The notes: a model not told the origin generated them from the letters alone. 46,511 nt of DNA from CALROG01 sp943369755 (GCA_943369755.1 CALROG020000032.1:1-46511); one strand, 5' to 3'. Positions 1 through 8,182 are shown, counted from the stretch's first letter. Made by a program: numbers and translations.

Positions 1-708
1 TGGTGCATCCCGCTCCAATTGGTACAGCGCCTCACGGCTGCGTTCGTAGGGGTAGCTGAAAATTGGCGAAGTGGCACCAAACGGGGCATCCTGACGCACC
101 GGGGCCATGTTGTGGCCAAAACGGGCGAAGCTGGTGCCTTCGGCGCGCACAACGCTTTGCGACTTGCTGTTGGCGTTCTGCGCAAAGCCGGCATCGAAAA
201 AGCGGATCATCGGGATGTCCAGTCCATCCAGCCACACCACCGGGCCGTCGGCGTCTGAGCCGTGGTCGTGCCAGGCCCAACTGGGCGTAATGATGAAGTC
301 GCCAGGGTGCATGGTGCTGCGCTCGCCATCCACGGCGGTGTAGGCGCCGGACCCTTCCACAATAAAGCGCAGCGCGCTTTGGGTATGGCGGTGGCTGGGT
401 GCCACCTCGCCGGGCAATATCAGTTGCAAACCGGCATACAGCGACTGTGTGATGGCCGACTGGCCGCGCAGCGCCGGGTTTTCCAGAATCAGCACGCGGC
501 GCACCGCCTCTTCGGCCGTGATGGCCTCGCCAGCGCGCATCAGAAAGGGCCGCACCTGCTCATATTTCCATAGCGCCGCAACACAGGGTGACGCGGGCTG
601 GGGCGGTACCAGCGCATGCAGCACCTGCCACAGCGGGGTCAGGTTCAGGGGCGACATGTCGGTGTAGAGCTGCTCGCGCACGGCGGCGGTGTTCAAAGGG
701 GCGTTCAT
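1..708 (-). CDS. Gentisate 1,2-dioxygenase (cupin), C-terminus cut by window edge
   Basis: This is the N-terminal 236 codons of a bicupin ring-cleavage dioxygenase. Gentisate dioxygenases use Fe(II) to open gentisate (2,5-dihydroxybenzoate) to maleylpyruvate in the cytosol. The first cupin is visible: the segment PSHRHTQSALRFIVEG around residue 104 carries the metal-binding His-x-His, followed by GDFIITPSWAWHDHG with further histidines. The start ATG at 708 lies 23 bases downstream of the stop of the FAD oxidoreductase gene (732), and reads MNAPLNTAAVREQLYTDM. It is the third gene of a minus-strand unit with a 3-hydroxybenzoate 6-hydroxylase-like enzyme, whose product would be gentisate. A substituted gentisate such as 5-aminosalicylate is an alternative substrate. 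The second cupin is outside the window. Confidence 0.88.
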   Translation of the reverse strand, partial: MNAPLNTAAVREQLYTDMSPLNLTPLWQVLHALVPPQPASPCVAALWKYEQVRPFLMRAGEAITAEEAVRRVLILENPALRGQSAITQSLYAGLQLILPGEVAPSHRHTQSALRFIVEGSGAYTAVDGERSTMHPGDFIITPSWAWHDHGSDADGPVVWLDGLDIPMIRFFDAGFAQNANSKSQSVVRAEGTSFARFGHNMAPVRQDAPFGATSPIFSYPYERSREALYQLERDAP

Positions 709-731
709 GGGGGTCTTCCTTGAATTTCGGT

Positions 732-2087
732 TTACCAGCGGGTGCCCAGGTAGGCGCCGTTGCGTTCCAGCCGGATCTGCAAGGCAGGCACACTCACCGC
801 GGCGGCTGTGCACTGGCCTGCCAGGGCCAGGTCAGCCGCCAGGCCCGCGGCCTGGCCCATCACAAAGCAGGCTCCGGTCACCCGCGCGGCAGACTGCGCC
901 TCATGGCTCATCGAGGCACAGCGCCCGGCCACCCAGAGGTTGTCCAGGCCTTGCGGCACGGTCATTCGATAGGGCAGGTGGTTGAAGCCACGGCTTTGCG
1001 GGATGGGCGGCCAGCGGAATTCCACATCGCCTTTGAGGTGCAGCTCCAGCGGCCAGCCGTTTACGCCAATGGTGTCGTCAAAGCTTGCGCAGTCCAGCAC
1101 GTCGCGCTCGGTCAGCTGGTACAGGCCGCGCACCCGCCGTGTTTCCCGAATGCCGACCTGGGGCGCAATGTCAACGATGTAGGAGTCTTCAAAGCCAGGC
1201 ACTTCTTTCAAAAAGCCGGCCACGCTGGCGATCTGGCGCCGCCCCAGTACTTCGGCGTCGCTGAGCTCCTGCGCAATGGTGCCGTCCATGGCATTGCCTT
1301 GTGCATTGGCCAGCTGGGTCAGGTTGACGCGCCATTCAATGCCGCTCTTTTGCGGCCGCACGATGGGTGCCTTGCGCGGGAATTTGTACCGGCCTTCGGC
1401 TTGCGCTTGCAGCATCAGGCCGGGAATGGTCTCCCAGGCCTTGCCTGCGCGAACCGGGTCAACGCCGTTGACCCGGAACATGGTGGACGGATACAGCATG
1501 TTGCCGTGCCCGTCACCCTTGTCAAACGGCGCACCGGCCCAGGCGGCCAGGTCGCCGTCGCCCGAGCAGTCAATAAAGGCCTGGCCCAGTACGGCAACGC
1601 GCCCGGACTTGGTCTCGACCAACAGTGCTTGTACCCGGCGTGCGGAGTCCAACACAACGCCTGTCGCCAGCGCATGAAAAAGAATCTTTACTCCCGCTGA
1701 CAGCAGCAGTTCGTCGGCCGCAATCTTGTAGGCCGCTGTGTCGTAGGCCTGTGCCACGGTTTTGCCAAACAGCGCGTGGGGTGCGTTCAGGCCGCCCAGG
1801 CGTTCAATGCGTGCCAGCAGATCGGCCGCTACGCCGTGGACCACCTGGCGAATGTCACCATGCACATTGGCATGCAGGCCGCAGAAATTGGTAACCCCTG
1901 CAGCGGTACCCATGCCGCCCAGAAAGCCGTATCGCTCAATCAGCAGGGTCGTGCGCCCGGCCTGTGCGGCGGATGCAGCCGCCGCCACACCGGCGGGGCC
2001 GCCTCCGAGCACGACCACGTCGTACTCGCCCAGCACCGGCGTCTGGCGGGCTGGTTCAGTGAGGGTACGGGGCAGCATGGTGGCCAC
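732..2087 (-). CDS. FAD-dependent oxidoreductase (FAD_oxidored family)
   Basis: The product has 451 residues. A dinucleotide-binding loop VVVLGGGPAGVAAAASAAQAG sits near residues 24-44, followed by ERYGFLGGMGTAAGV, typical of the FAD_oxidored family (PF12831). The C-terminal FAD contact NLWVAGRCASMSHEAQSAAR is also present. The gene lies 2 bases downstream of the 3-hydroxybenzoate hydroxylase-like gene and just upstream of gentisate dioxygenase, so the three are probably co-transcribed. No step of the classical gentisate pathway needs such an enzyme. It may prepare the substrate, for example by oxidising a side chain or a ring-reduced precursor. The family assignment is firm; the substrate is unknown. 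Confidence 0.85.
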   Translation of the reverse strand: MATMLPRTLTEPARQTPVLGEYDVVVLGGGPAGVAAAASAAQAGRTTLLIERYGFLGGMGTAAGVTNFCGLHANVHGDIRQVVHGVAADLLARIERLGGLNAPHALFGKTVAQAYDTAAYKIAADELLLSAGVKILFHALATGVVLDSARRVQALLVETKSGRVAVLGQAFIDCSGDGDLAAWAGAPFDKGDGHGNMLYPSTMFRVNGVDPVRAGKAWETIPGLMLQAQAEGRYKFPRKAPIVRPQKSGIEWRVNLTQLANAQGNAMDGTIAQELSDAEVLGRRQIASVAGFLKEVPGFEDSYIVDIAPQVGIRETRRVRGLYQLTERDVLDCASFDDTIGVNGWPLELHLKGDVEFRWPPIPQSRGFNHLPYRMTVPQGLDNLWVAGRCASMSHEAQSAARVTGACFVMGQAAGLAADLALAGQCTAAAVSVPALQIRLERNGAYLGTRW

Positions 2088-2089
2088 TG

Positions 2090-3283
2090 TCAGGCAAACA
2101 GGTGCTGCGGGTCAATGCCCTCATACATCCATTTGAGGCCGGCAAAGCCAGCGGACTCGTGACCGCCCTGGAACATCTGGTTGCGCAGCTCACGCTGCAC
2201 CCCGGCTGCATGGTAGATGTCGCCGTAAAAACGCGCGGTTAGCTGCACCCGCCCGGTGCGCAGATAGCGGGCCTGCTGGTAGTGCTGCAAGGCGCTGTCG
2301 ACATGGTTGCGGGTGAAGCGCAGTGCCTCACGCAGCACCACGGCGTCTTCTATGGCCTGGCCCGCGCCTTGCGCCAGGTACTGCAGCATGGGGTGGGCCG
2401 CGTCACCCAGCAGCGTGACGCGGCGGTCGGTCCAGTTCTTCACCGGCTCGCGGTCGCACAGCACCCACATCTTCCAGGTCTCGATCTTGCCCAGCAGCTC
2501 GCGCACCTGTGGCACCGCCTGCGCAAAGCGCTCGGTCAGCTCAGCGCTGTCGCCAAAGGTGTTCCAGCCTTCGTCATACTTGTTGCTGTGGAATACGGCC
2601 ACCAGGTTGAACAGCTCGCCCCGGCGCAGCGGGTAGTGGACCAGGTGGGTTTTTTCGCCGCCCCACAGCACCACGTCGTCGCTCCAAAGATGGGCCGGTA
2701 CCTCCTCGCGTTTGAGCACCGCGCGGTAGGCAATGTGGCCTGACACGCGTGGCTTGCCGTCGCCCACGATGACTTCACGAATGCGGCTCCACAGGCCGTC
2801 GGCACCGATCAGCGCTGCGCCTTCAAGTGATTCACCGCCCTCCAGCGTGACGCGCACCGCGTTGGCCGACTGCTCAAACGACGCCACCCTGGCGCCGGTG
2901 CGCAGTGTCACATTGGGCAGGGCGCGGCAGGCGTCAAGGAACACCGTGTGCAGGTCGGCGCGGTAAATCACGCCGTAGGGGAAGCCATACGCCGCGCGTG
3001 CGGTGTCGCCCAGCGGTACGCGCACCACCCGTTCGCCGGTGCGCACATCGTTCATGCCCAGGCCGGGCGGGAAGAAGGCCACCTGGCTGACCGCCTGGCT
3101 CAGGCCCAGGTACTCGAACATCTTGAAGATGTTGGGGCCAAGCTGAATGCCGGCGCCAATTTCACCAAACGCCTGTGACTGTTCCAGTACCGTTACCGCG
3201 TGCCCGTCCTGGGCCAGCACAAAAGCGGCGGCCAGGCCGCCAATGCCGCCGCCGGCAATCAGGATGGGGAGCGCTGTGGGCAT
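2090..3283 (-). CDS. 3-hydroxybenzoate 6-monooxygenase-like flavoprotein
   Basis: The 397-residue protein is a group A (PHBH-type) FAD monooxygenase. It has the GxGxxG fingerprint IAGGGIGGLAAAFVLAQDG at residues 9-27, the DG motif LIGADGLWSRIRE near the middle, and the GD motif LLGDAAHPMLQYLAQGAGQA that contacts the FAD ribityl chain. Length and sequence style match 3-hydroxybenzoate 6-hydroxylases and salicylate hydroxylases. Gentisate dioxygenase in the same unit favours para-hydroxylation of 3-hydroxybenzoate (or 3-aminobenzoate) to a gentisate-type product, with NAD(P)H and O2. It is first in its unit, divergent from a MarR regulator, with a palindromic operator candidate between them. 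Confidence 0.85.
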   Translation of the reverse strand: MPTALPILIAGGGIGGLAAAFVLAQDGHAVTVLEQSQAFGEIGAGIQLGPNIFKMFEYLGLSQAVSQVAFFPPGLGMNDVRTGERVVRVPLGDTARAAYGFPYGVIYRADLHTVFLDACRALPNVTLRTGARVASFEQSANAVRVTLEGGESLEGAALIGADGLWSRIREVIVGDGKPRVSGHIAYRAVLKREEVPAHLWSDDVVLWGGEKTHLVHYPLRRGELFNLVAVFHSNKYDEGWNTFGDSAELTERFAQAVPQVRELLGKIETWKMWVLCDREPVKNWTDRRVTLLGDAAHPMLQYLAQGAGQAIEDAVVLREALRFTRNHVDSALQHYQQARYLRTGRVQLTARFYGDIYHAAGVQRELRNQMFQGGHESAGFAGLKWMYEGIDPQHLFA

Positions 3284-3310
3284 GGTGGTGTTTCGGGTCC
3301 TGTGATCTTC

Positions 3311-3334
3311 AAATGGTAAGTATACATATCATTT
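3311..3334. promoter_or_regulatory. Palindromic operator candidate for the MarR regulator
   Basis: In the 100-base gap between the divergent monooxygenase and marR-type genes lies a 24-base AT-rich palindrome with core GTATAC. It matches its own reverse complement at 20 of 24 positions. It stands out against the GC-rich surroundings and has the size usual for MarR dimers. A role in controlling both genes is inferred. Confidence 0.55.
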
Positions 3335-3383
3335 AAATCAAGCCCGTCGGTTTCTTTGCGGGCCTGCTCGCTAAACTTGCCAC

Positions 3384-3824
3384 ATGGCAAAAAGCTTTGA
3401 CTTCCAGCATGCACCGGGCCACCTGATCCGGCGCGCGCACCAGACGGCGGTGGCCATCTTCATGGAAGAGACCGGCGACTTCGATGTGACGCCGGTGCAG
3501 TTTGCGGTGCTCAACGCGCTGATGGACGACCCCGGCGAAGACCAGGTCACGCTGGCGGGCCGGGTGGCGTTTGACGCTGCCACATCGGGCTCCGTGATCA
3601 GCCGGCTGGAGGCCAAGGGCTGGCTGCGGCGCGAGCCCGATGCGCAAGACAGGCGGCGCAAACTGCTGTGGGTCACGCCTGCGGGCGAGCAGGCGGTGCA
3701 GCAGATGAAGCGCGCCGTGGGCCGCGCCCAGACGCGCATTCTTGGCCCGTTGGACGCGGGCGAGCGGGCCCAGCTGGTGGCCCTGCTGGACAAGCTGGTA
3801 GCCGGACACCAGCCGGTTGGCTGA
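3384..3824 (+). CDS. MarR-family transcriptional regulator
   Basis: The 146-residue protein has MarR winged-helix features. The recognition helix region reads TLAGRVAFDAATSGSVISRL, followed by EAKGWLRREPDAQDRRRKLL, the DxRxxxL wing typical of MarR proteins, and a C-terminal dimerisation helix. It is transcribed away from the 3-hydroxybenzoate hydroxylase-like gene across a gap containing a strong palindrome, so it is probably a repressor released by an aromatic acid. The ligand cannot be told from sequence. The plus-strand gene sits between two minus-strand catabolic units, so it could also affect the downstream end of the Rieske/GS unit. Confidence 0.88.
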   Translation: MAKSFDFQHAPGHLIRRAHQTAVAIFMEETGDFDVTPVQFAVLNALMDDPGEDQVTLAGRVAFDAATSGSVISRLEAKGWLRREPDAQDRRRKLLWVTPAGEQAVQQMKRAVGRAQTRILGPLDAGERAQLVALLDKLVAGHQPVG

Positions 3825-3841
3825 CGCCGCCTGCGCGGCCC

Positions 3842-4144
3842 TCAGGCCGACTTGGCGACCAGGTCGAAGTGCTCCACCACTGGCGGGGCGGCGAAAAACG
3901 GCCCCACAATGGCGCGCCATTCCGCAAACAGCGGGCCACCGCGAAAGGCCACGGTGTGGTCTTCCAGGGTGTCCCAGAAAATTTGCAGGATGTAGCGCTC
4001 GGGCGACTCAATGCCCTTGTTTACCTTGAAACCCTGAAACCCTTTGGCGCGTGAAATCACGGTGCTCAGGCCGCGCTGGATGGCTTCGTCAAAGGCGGCC
4101 TGCTGGCCGGGCTGGATGCGGATATCGGCAAGTTCAAGAATCAC
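3842..4144 (-). CDS. Antibiotic biosynthesis monooxygenase (ABM)-domain protein
   Basis: This small 100-residue protein has the ferredoxin-like dimeric alpha/beta-barrel look of ABM proteins: MILELADIRIQPGQ at the start, then a helix, SRAKGFQGFKVNKG, and YILQIFWDTLEDHT. Members are cofactor-free monooxygenases, isomerases or stress-related proteins with small hydrophobic ligands. It is the last gene of the Rieske/GS/ferredoxin unit, 19 bases after the ferredoxin. It may act on an unstable hydroxylated intermediate; no catalytic residue can be assigned. Confidence 0.75.
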   Translation of the reverse strand: MILELADIRIQPGQQAAFDEAIQRGLSTVISRAKGFQGFKVNKGIESPERYILQIFWDTLEDHTVAFRGGPLFAEWRAIVGPFFAAPPVVEHFDLVAKSA

Positions 4145-4163
4145 AAGTTGTCCTTCCGTGTTG

Positions 4164-4520
4164 TCAGTGCTGGCAGGGGGGCAAGTCTAGCGTCAGGCCG
4201 TCAAGCGCGCCTGTCAGCATGATCTGGCAGCTCAGGCGGCTGTTGGGCTGGCGCGCAGTGGCGGTGAAGTCGAGCATGCTGCTTTCGTCGGTGCTGGGCG
4301 GGGGCAGGCTGCTTGCGTGCGGTTCGCGCACAAACACGTGGCAGGTGCTGCAGGTCAGCAAACCGCCGCAATCGGCCTCGATACCGGGCACGTTGGCGGC
4401 CACTGCGGCGGCCATCAAGCTTTGCCCGGTATTGCAGTGAATAGTGGTCGCAGCCCGCGCAGAATTTGCGGGAGCCACTATGAAAGTTATAGCAACTGTG
4501 GTGGGCGTGATGGTTGGCAT
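4164..4520 (-). CDS. 2Fe-2S ferredoxin (adrenodoxin type) with repeat-derived N-terminus
   Basis: The 118-residue protein carries the cluster motif DCGGLLTCSTCHV (Cys-x5-Cys-x2-Cys) with the fourth Cys in SRLSCQIM, and the ending LDLPP, all typical of the adrenodoxin/terpredoxin class. It probably passes electrons to the Rieske oxygenase encoded two genes upstream. The ATG at 4520 follows the GS-like stop by 2 bases; a TTG at 4526 is an alternative. The first beta-hairpin region (about residues 10-29) is encoded by the reverse complement of a copy of the 65-bp repeat (4441-4493), so this protein's N-terminus seems to have been rewritten by the repeat. No dedicated reductase gene is seen nearby. 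Confidence 0.85.
   Translation of the reverse strand: MPTITPTTVAITFIVAPANSARAATTIHCNTGQSLMAAAVAANVPGIEADCGGLLTCSTCHVFVREPHASSLPPPSTDESSMLDFTATARQPNSRLSCQIMLTGALDGLTLDLPPCQH
4441..4493 (+). repeat. Copy 1 of the ~65-bp dispersed repeat (inside ferredoxin gene)
   Basis: This stretch shares AGCCCGC, then GAGCCACTAT, a short spacer and a terminal ATAGC with the other copies. The final 17 bases form a small inverted repeat with arms CTAT/ATAG. It lies wholly within the ferredoxin reading frame, antisense to it, and supplies amino acids there. Confidence 0.65.
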
Positions 4521-4522
4521 GG

Positions 4523-6001
4523 TCAAAAGCGGCTGAAGTATTCGCGGCGCTGAAAGTCGTCCTTGTCGTCAGCGGCCTCGTAGCGCTGGAGTTCACTGCG
4601 CTTGATACGAACCAGGTAGTTGACGAAGTCCTGGCCAAAGGCGTCGCACAAAGCGGTGTCGGCCTGCAAGGCCTGCAGCGCTTCGCCCAGGCTGGTGGGC
4701 AGGCGTAGACCGGACGAACCATAAGGCGAGCGGGTGGCCGGGGGTGCCGGGTGCTGATGCTCGATGCCGTCCAGCCCCGCGTGGATTTGCGACGTCAGGT
4801 ACAGGTAGGGGTTGGCGGCGGGCTCGCCAATGCGGTTTTCAATGCGTGTGCCCGCGTCGCCGCATTCACCAACCACCCGCAGCATGGCGCCACGGTTGTC
4901 GCGGCCCCACAGCACAGACTGCGGTGCCAGCGCATTCGGGCGAAACCGCCCAAAGCCGTTCACGGTGGGTGTGCAGAACACCGCCGCGCCCCGTGCGTGT
5001 GCCAGCAGCCCGGCAAGGTAGTGCGCGCCCAGTGCCGACAGCGTGTGCTGGGCATCGTCGGGGGTGCAGCCCTCGGCCGGGCTGTCGCGGCGGAACAGGT
5101 TGGCCCCGGTGCCCGGGTCTACCAGCGACTGATGCAGGTGCCAGCCGCTGGACATGATGTTGGCAAACGGCGGCCGGCACATAAAGCTGGCGTGGTACCC
5201 CGCTCGGCGCAAGGCCTGGCGCACCGCGTTGCGAAACAACACCATGTTGTCTGCCGCTGTGAGCGCGTCGGTCACGTCAAACACCGCCTCAACCTGGCTC
5301 GGCCCGAGTTCAATTTCAAGCGACACCAGTGGCAGGCCCAGCGCCTGCGCGGTGTGCTGCACGATGCGCAACGGTTCCTCCGCCATGTCGTACCAGGCTT
5401 CGGTGAGCAGGTTGTAGCCGGGGTGGACCAGGCTCACCTCGGGCGGCAACCCGGGCCAGCCGGCCTGCGCCGGGTCGAGCTGCGCGTCGGTGCTTTTGAT
5501 GCGGTAGATGTGAAACTCCACCTCCAGCCCGCACTGCATGGCGTATCCCGCGCGGGCCAGCCGGGCCAGCGCCTGTTGCAAAACGCGCCGGGTGTCCAGC
5601 GCCACCGGCGTGCCGTTCTGAAACCAGGGCTGGCACTGCACCCAGCCGGTCGCCGCTGTCCAGGGCAGAGTGCGCAAGCTGGCAGGGTCGCCCAGCAGCA
5701 TCAGGTTGTTGGCCTGGCCAAAGCCTGGCAGGCTGTCGGTGCCACCGGGCTCGAACACCTGGAACGCAGTGCGGTCCGACGTGTCTTTGAGCATCAGGGT
5801 GCTGACCATGCCAACGCCGTCCATCAGGGCCTGCGCCGCCGCTTTGGCAACCAGCGTCTTGCCACGCGTCACGCCATGCAGGTCGCACCAGACAAAGCGC
5901 AGCAGCTCCAGCGCGTTTCCCTGCACCAGCGTGCTCACGCGGTCCAGCGCCTGCTGGCGTGCGTTGTCGTGAATGCCGCAGCGGTGTGCGAACGAGGCCA
6001 T
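4523..6001 (-). CDS. Glutamine synthetase-like ligase (probable gamma-glutamyl-amide synthetase)
   Basis: The 492-residue protein has full glutamine-synthetase fold signatures: GLEVEFHIYRI (metal-binding Glu pair), SSGWHLHQSLVDPGTG, PTVNGFGRFRPN, WGRDNRGAMLRV, and RIENRIGEPAANPYLYLTS. GS homologues in aromatic catabolic loci, such as the aniline enzyme TdnQ/AtdA1, join glutamate to an amine to make a gamma-glutamyl amide that a Rieske oxygenase then attacks. The start ATG at 6001 overlaps the Rieske stop by one base (TGATG), indicating translational coupling; a longer frame back to 6100 is only an overlap with the Rieske gene. The likely substrate is an aromatic or other organic amine, inferred from context. 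A role in ammonia assimilation is unlikely here. Confidence 0.82.
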   Translation of the reverse strand: MASFAHRCGIHDNARQQALDRVSTLVQGNALELLRFVWCDLHGVTRGKTLVAKAAAQALMDGVGMVSTLMLKDTSDRTAFQVFEPGGTDSLPGFGQANNLMLLGDPASLRTLPWTAATGWVQCQPWFQNGTPVALDTRRVLQQALARLARAGYAMQCGLEVEFHIYRIKSTDAQLDPAQAGWPGLPPEVSLVHPGYNLLTEAWYDMAEEPLRIVQHTAQALGLPLVSLEIELGPSQVEAVFDVTDALTAADNMVLFRNAVRQALRRAGYHASFMCRPPFANIMSSGWHLHQSLVDPGTGANLFRRDSPAEGCTPDDAQHTLSALGAHYLAGLLAHARGAAVFCTPTVNGFGRFRPNALAPQSVLWGRDNRGAMLRVVGECGDAGTRIENRIGEPAANPYLYLTSQIHAGLDGIEHQHPAPPATRSPYGSSGLRLPTSLGEALQALQADTALCDAFGQDFVNYLVRIKRSELQRYEAADDKDDFQRREYFSRF

Positions 6002-7404
6002 CAGGCGGGTGCCCGGGTCAATGCCTGTACGGGCTCGGTGCCGCCGCCGGCGCGCCACGGTGCGGCGTCGCGTTTGGCCTGCGCCTGCGCCCGCCACCAC
6101 TGTGCCCAGCCGCCTGCGGGTGCCACGCCGTCCACCGTGTCCGGGCCCGCCGGTTGCGCGGCAATCGCCGGGTCGGCAATGCCAGGGGCCAGGCCGCCGG
6201 CCTGCACTGACTCAATGGCTTTGAGCAGCACCCGCCGGTTGGCCATGATGATCTTGTCGGAGGTGCCCAGGTGTTCACGGGTGCGGTCCTGGATGGCACC
6301 CATGCTTTCCACGGCCCATTGATCGTGCACATTGATGTCTTCTTCGCCCATGCCCAGGTAGGTGCTACGCATTTGTTCGTCGGGGTTGAAGCCCCAGTTG
6401 TTGTGACGCCCGGCCTTGGGCGTGTAGTCGGGCAGGCTGATGAACTGCTGGCGTTGCGCGCGCATGGCGCTTTGGTCCAGCGGGCCGGCAAAGCTGGTGA
6501 AGAACGAATACCAGTAGGTGTGGTGGTCGTCTACCGGCAGATGCATTTGGGTGATGGTGATGGTCTCGGACAGCGGAATCACGAACGTCGCCGGGAAGAT
6601 GGCGTTGGTCACGCGCACATGCGTGAGCTGCTCTGTCATGGGGCGCAGCGCAGTGAGCTGCATTCCCCAGGGCTGGGGCTCAAAGCTGATTTCGGGTTGG
6701 GCGAACTCGCGCATGATGCGCGTCATTGGCCATTGCTCGCCGTCAATGGCCCCCGCGCTGGCGCTGCGGAACTGTTTGCCCGCCGCGTTCTCGCCAATCG
6801 TGTCCAGCGCCTGGTCTTGCAAAAAGCGGTGCAGGAACGACGGGTGCGCCGGGTCAATGCCGACTTCAAAAGCCTGCAGCCAGTTGGCGTTCCACAAACC
6901 CTTGAAGGCAAAGCTGTGCGAGGCCGGTGCGCTGAAGCAGTCAAACGCCGGGAAGGGCGGCGGCGTCAGGTGTTCGGGCCCCAGCCAGGCGAACACCACG
7001 CCTGCGCGCACCAGCACAGGGTAGCTGCGCTGGCGCACCCGTTCGCACAGCTTGCTGCCGGTGGGTTCGGCTGGGGTTTCCAGGCAAGTGCCGTTAACCG
7101 AGAACTTCCAGCCGTGAAACGGGCAGCGCAAACCATCGCCCTCATGGCGGCCGAAAGACAAGTCGGCACCGCGGTGCGGGCAGTCGCGGTCCAGCAGGCC
7201 CCATTGGCCTTGCGCGTCTTTGAACAGCACCAGCGCCTGGCCCAGTACGCGGACCGCCTTGACCGGGCGCTGGGCCATACGCGGGTCCAGCGCGGGGTCG
7301 AATTCGTCCAGCAGCGCCACCGGCTGCCAGTAACGGCGCAGCAACTCGCCGCAAGCAGTGCCAGGGCCGACACGGGTGACCAGTTCATTTTGTTCGGCCT
7401 TCAT
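6001..7404 (-). CDS. Rieske non-haem iron oxygenase, large subunit
   Basis: The 467-residue protein begins MKAEQNELVTRVGPGTACGE. It has the Rieske cluster motif CPHRGAD followed 16-17 residues later by CPFHGW, and the mononuclear iron site GIDPAHPSFLH (Asp-x2-His-x4-His). This places it in the phthalate 4,5-dioxygenase/monocomponent oxygenase group, which works as an alpha-only oligomer with a reductase or ferredoxin. AGGAG precedes the ATG at 7404, which fixes the start. It heads a unit with a GS-like ligase and a ferredoxin, and is divergent from a GntR regulator. Hydroxylation, O/N-dealkylation or dioxygenation are all possible for the family; the substrate is not evident. Confidence 0.88.
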   Translation of the reverse strand: MKAEQNELVTRVGPGTACGELLRRYWQPVALLDEFDPALDPRMAQRPVKAVRVLGQALVLFKDAQGQWGLLDRDCPHRGADLSFGRHEGDGLRCPFHGWKFSVNGTCLETPAEPTGSKLCERVRQRSYPVLVRAGVVFAWLGPEHLTPPPFPAFDCFSAPASHSFAFKGLWNANWLQAFEVGIDPAHPSFLHRFLQDQALDTIGENAAGKQFRSASAGAIDGEQWPMTRIMREFAQPEISFEPQPWGMQLTALRPMTEQLTHVRVTNAIFPATFVIPLSETITITQMHLPVDDHHTYWYSFFTSFAGPLDQSAMRAQRQQFISLPDYTPKAGRHNNWGFNPDEQMRSTYLGMGEEDINVHDQWAVESMGAIQDRTREHLGTSDKIIMANRRVLLKAIESVQAGGLAPGIADPAIAAQPAGPDTVDGVAPAGGWAQWWRAQAQAKRDAAPWRAGGGTEPVQALTRAPA

Positions 7405-7419
7405 GGCGGCTCCTAAAAA

Positions 7420-7429
7420 CGGTATACCG
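7420..7429. promoter_or_regulatory. Palindrome CGGTATACCG, GntR operator candidate
   Basis: A perfect 10-base palindrome lies in the 54-base gap between the divergent Rieske and GntR genes. FCD-type GntR regulators often bind short palindromes of the GTATAC kind, so this is the best operator candidate for control of both genes. Functional assignment is inferred. Confidence 0.5.
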
Positions 7430-7458
7430 AAATTAAGATTCAGTGTACATTTATCGCC

Positions 7459-8181
7459 ATGAGCCTGCAAGAGACCGTTCTGATTCAGTTGCGCGACCTG
7501 ATCTTGCGCGGCGAATTCGAGCCCGGCCAGCGCCTGGCCGAGCAGCAACTGGCACAACGCCTGGGTGCCTCGCGCACCCCGGTGCGCGCCGCGCTGGCCA
7601 CGCTGGAAGGTGAGGGCCTGGTCCAGGCCAATGACACCGGCAAATACCTGGTGCGCCAATACACAGCGCAAGAGGTGACCGACGCGATTGCCGTGCGTGG
7701 CCACCTTGAGGGCATGGCGGCGCGGCTGGTGGCGCAGCACGGCGTGGCGCGCCAGTTGCAAGGCGACCTGCAGGCCTGCCTGGACGCCGGCGACGCCGCG
7801 TTGCAGGCCAGCCCGCTCACCCTTGAAAGCTATGCTGCCTATGCCGCCATGAACGACCGCTTTCACGCCCTGATCCTTGACGCCTGCGGCAACCGTGCCT
7901 TGCAGCGCGCCGTGGCTTTGAATGACACGCTGCCGTTTGCCCCGGCGTCGGCCATGCTGCCGATGCAAGGCACTGTGGCGCAGGACCGCGACTGGATGCT
8001 TTACGCCCACCGCCAGCACCACATGCTGGTGGCCGCGCTGAAGGCGGGCGAGGGTGCCCGGGCCCAGGCGCTGGCCATTGAGCACACCGAAGTAGCGCAG
8101 ACGAACCTGCGCATGGCGCTTGAGCGCCGGGCCGAGACCGAGCGGGTGCTGCCGGCGATCCGGCTGGTGGTGGGGCGTTGA
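7459..8181 (+). CDS. GntR-family regulator, FCD subfamily
   Basis: The 240-residue protein has an N-terminal winged helix (LAEQQLAQRLGASRTPVRAA, then LEGEGLV) and an all-helical C-terminal FCD ligand domain with the usual metal-binding His/Asp pattern (for example MNDRFHALILDACGN). It is divergent from the Rieske/GS/ferredoxin unit and most likely regulates it in response to an organic acid substrate. The stop codon is followed within 2 bases by the azlC start, so it may share a transcript with the exporter genes. Confidence 0.88.
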   Translation: MSLQETVLIQLRDLILRGEFEPGQRLAEQQLAQRLGASRTPVRAALATLEGEGLVQANDTGKYLVRQYTAQEVTDAIAVRGHLEGMAARLVAQHGVARQLQGDLQACLDAGDAALQASPLTLESYAAYAAMNDRFHALILDACGNRALQRAVALNDTLPFAPASAMLPMQGTVAQDRDWMLYAHRQHHMLVAALKAGEGARAQALAIEHTEVAQTNLRMALERRAETERVLPAIRLVVGR

Positions 8182-8182
8182 G

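Noticed and set aside
4751..6322. Plus-strand frame of 523 codons over the GS-like and Rieske genes
   Set aside because: Shadow of two well-supported minus-strand genes joined by a TGATG overlap.
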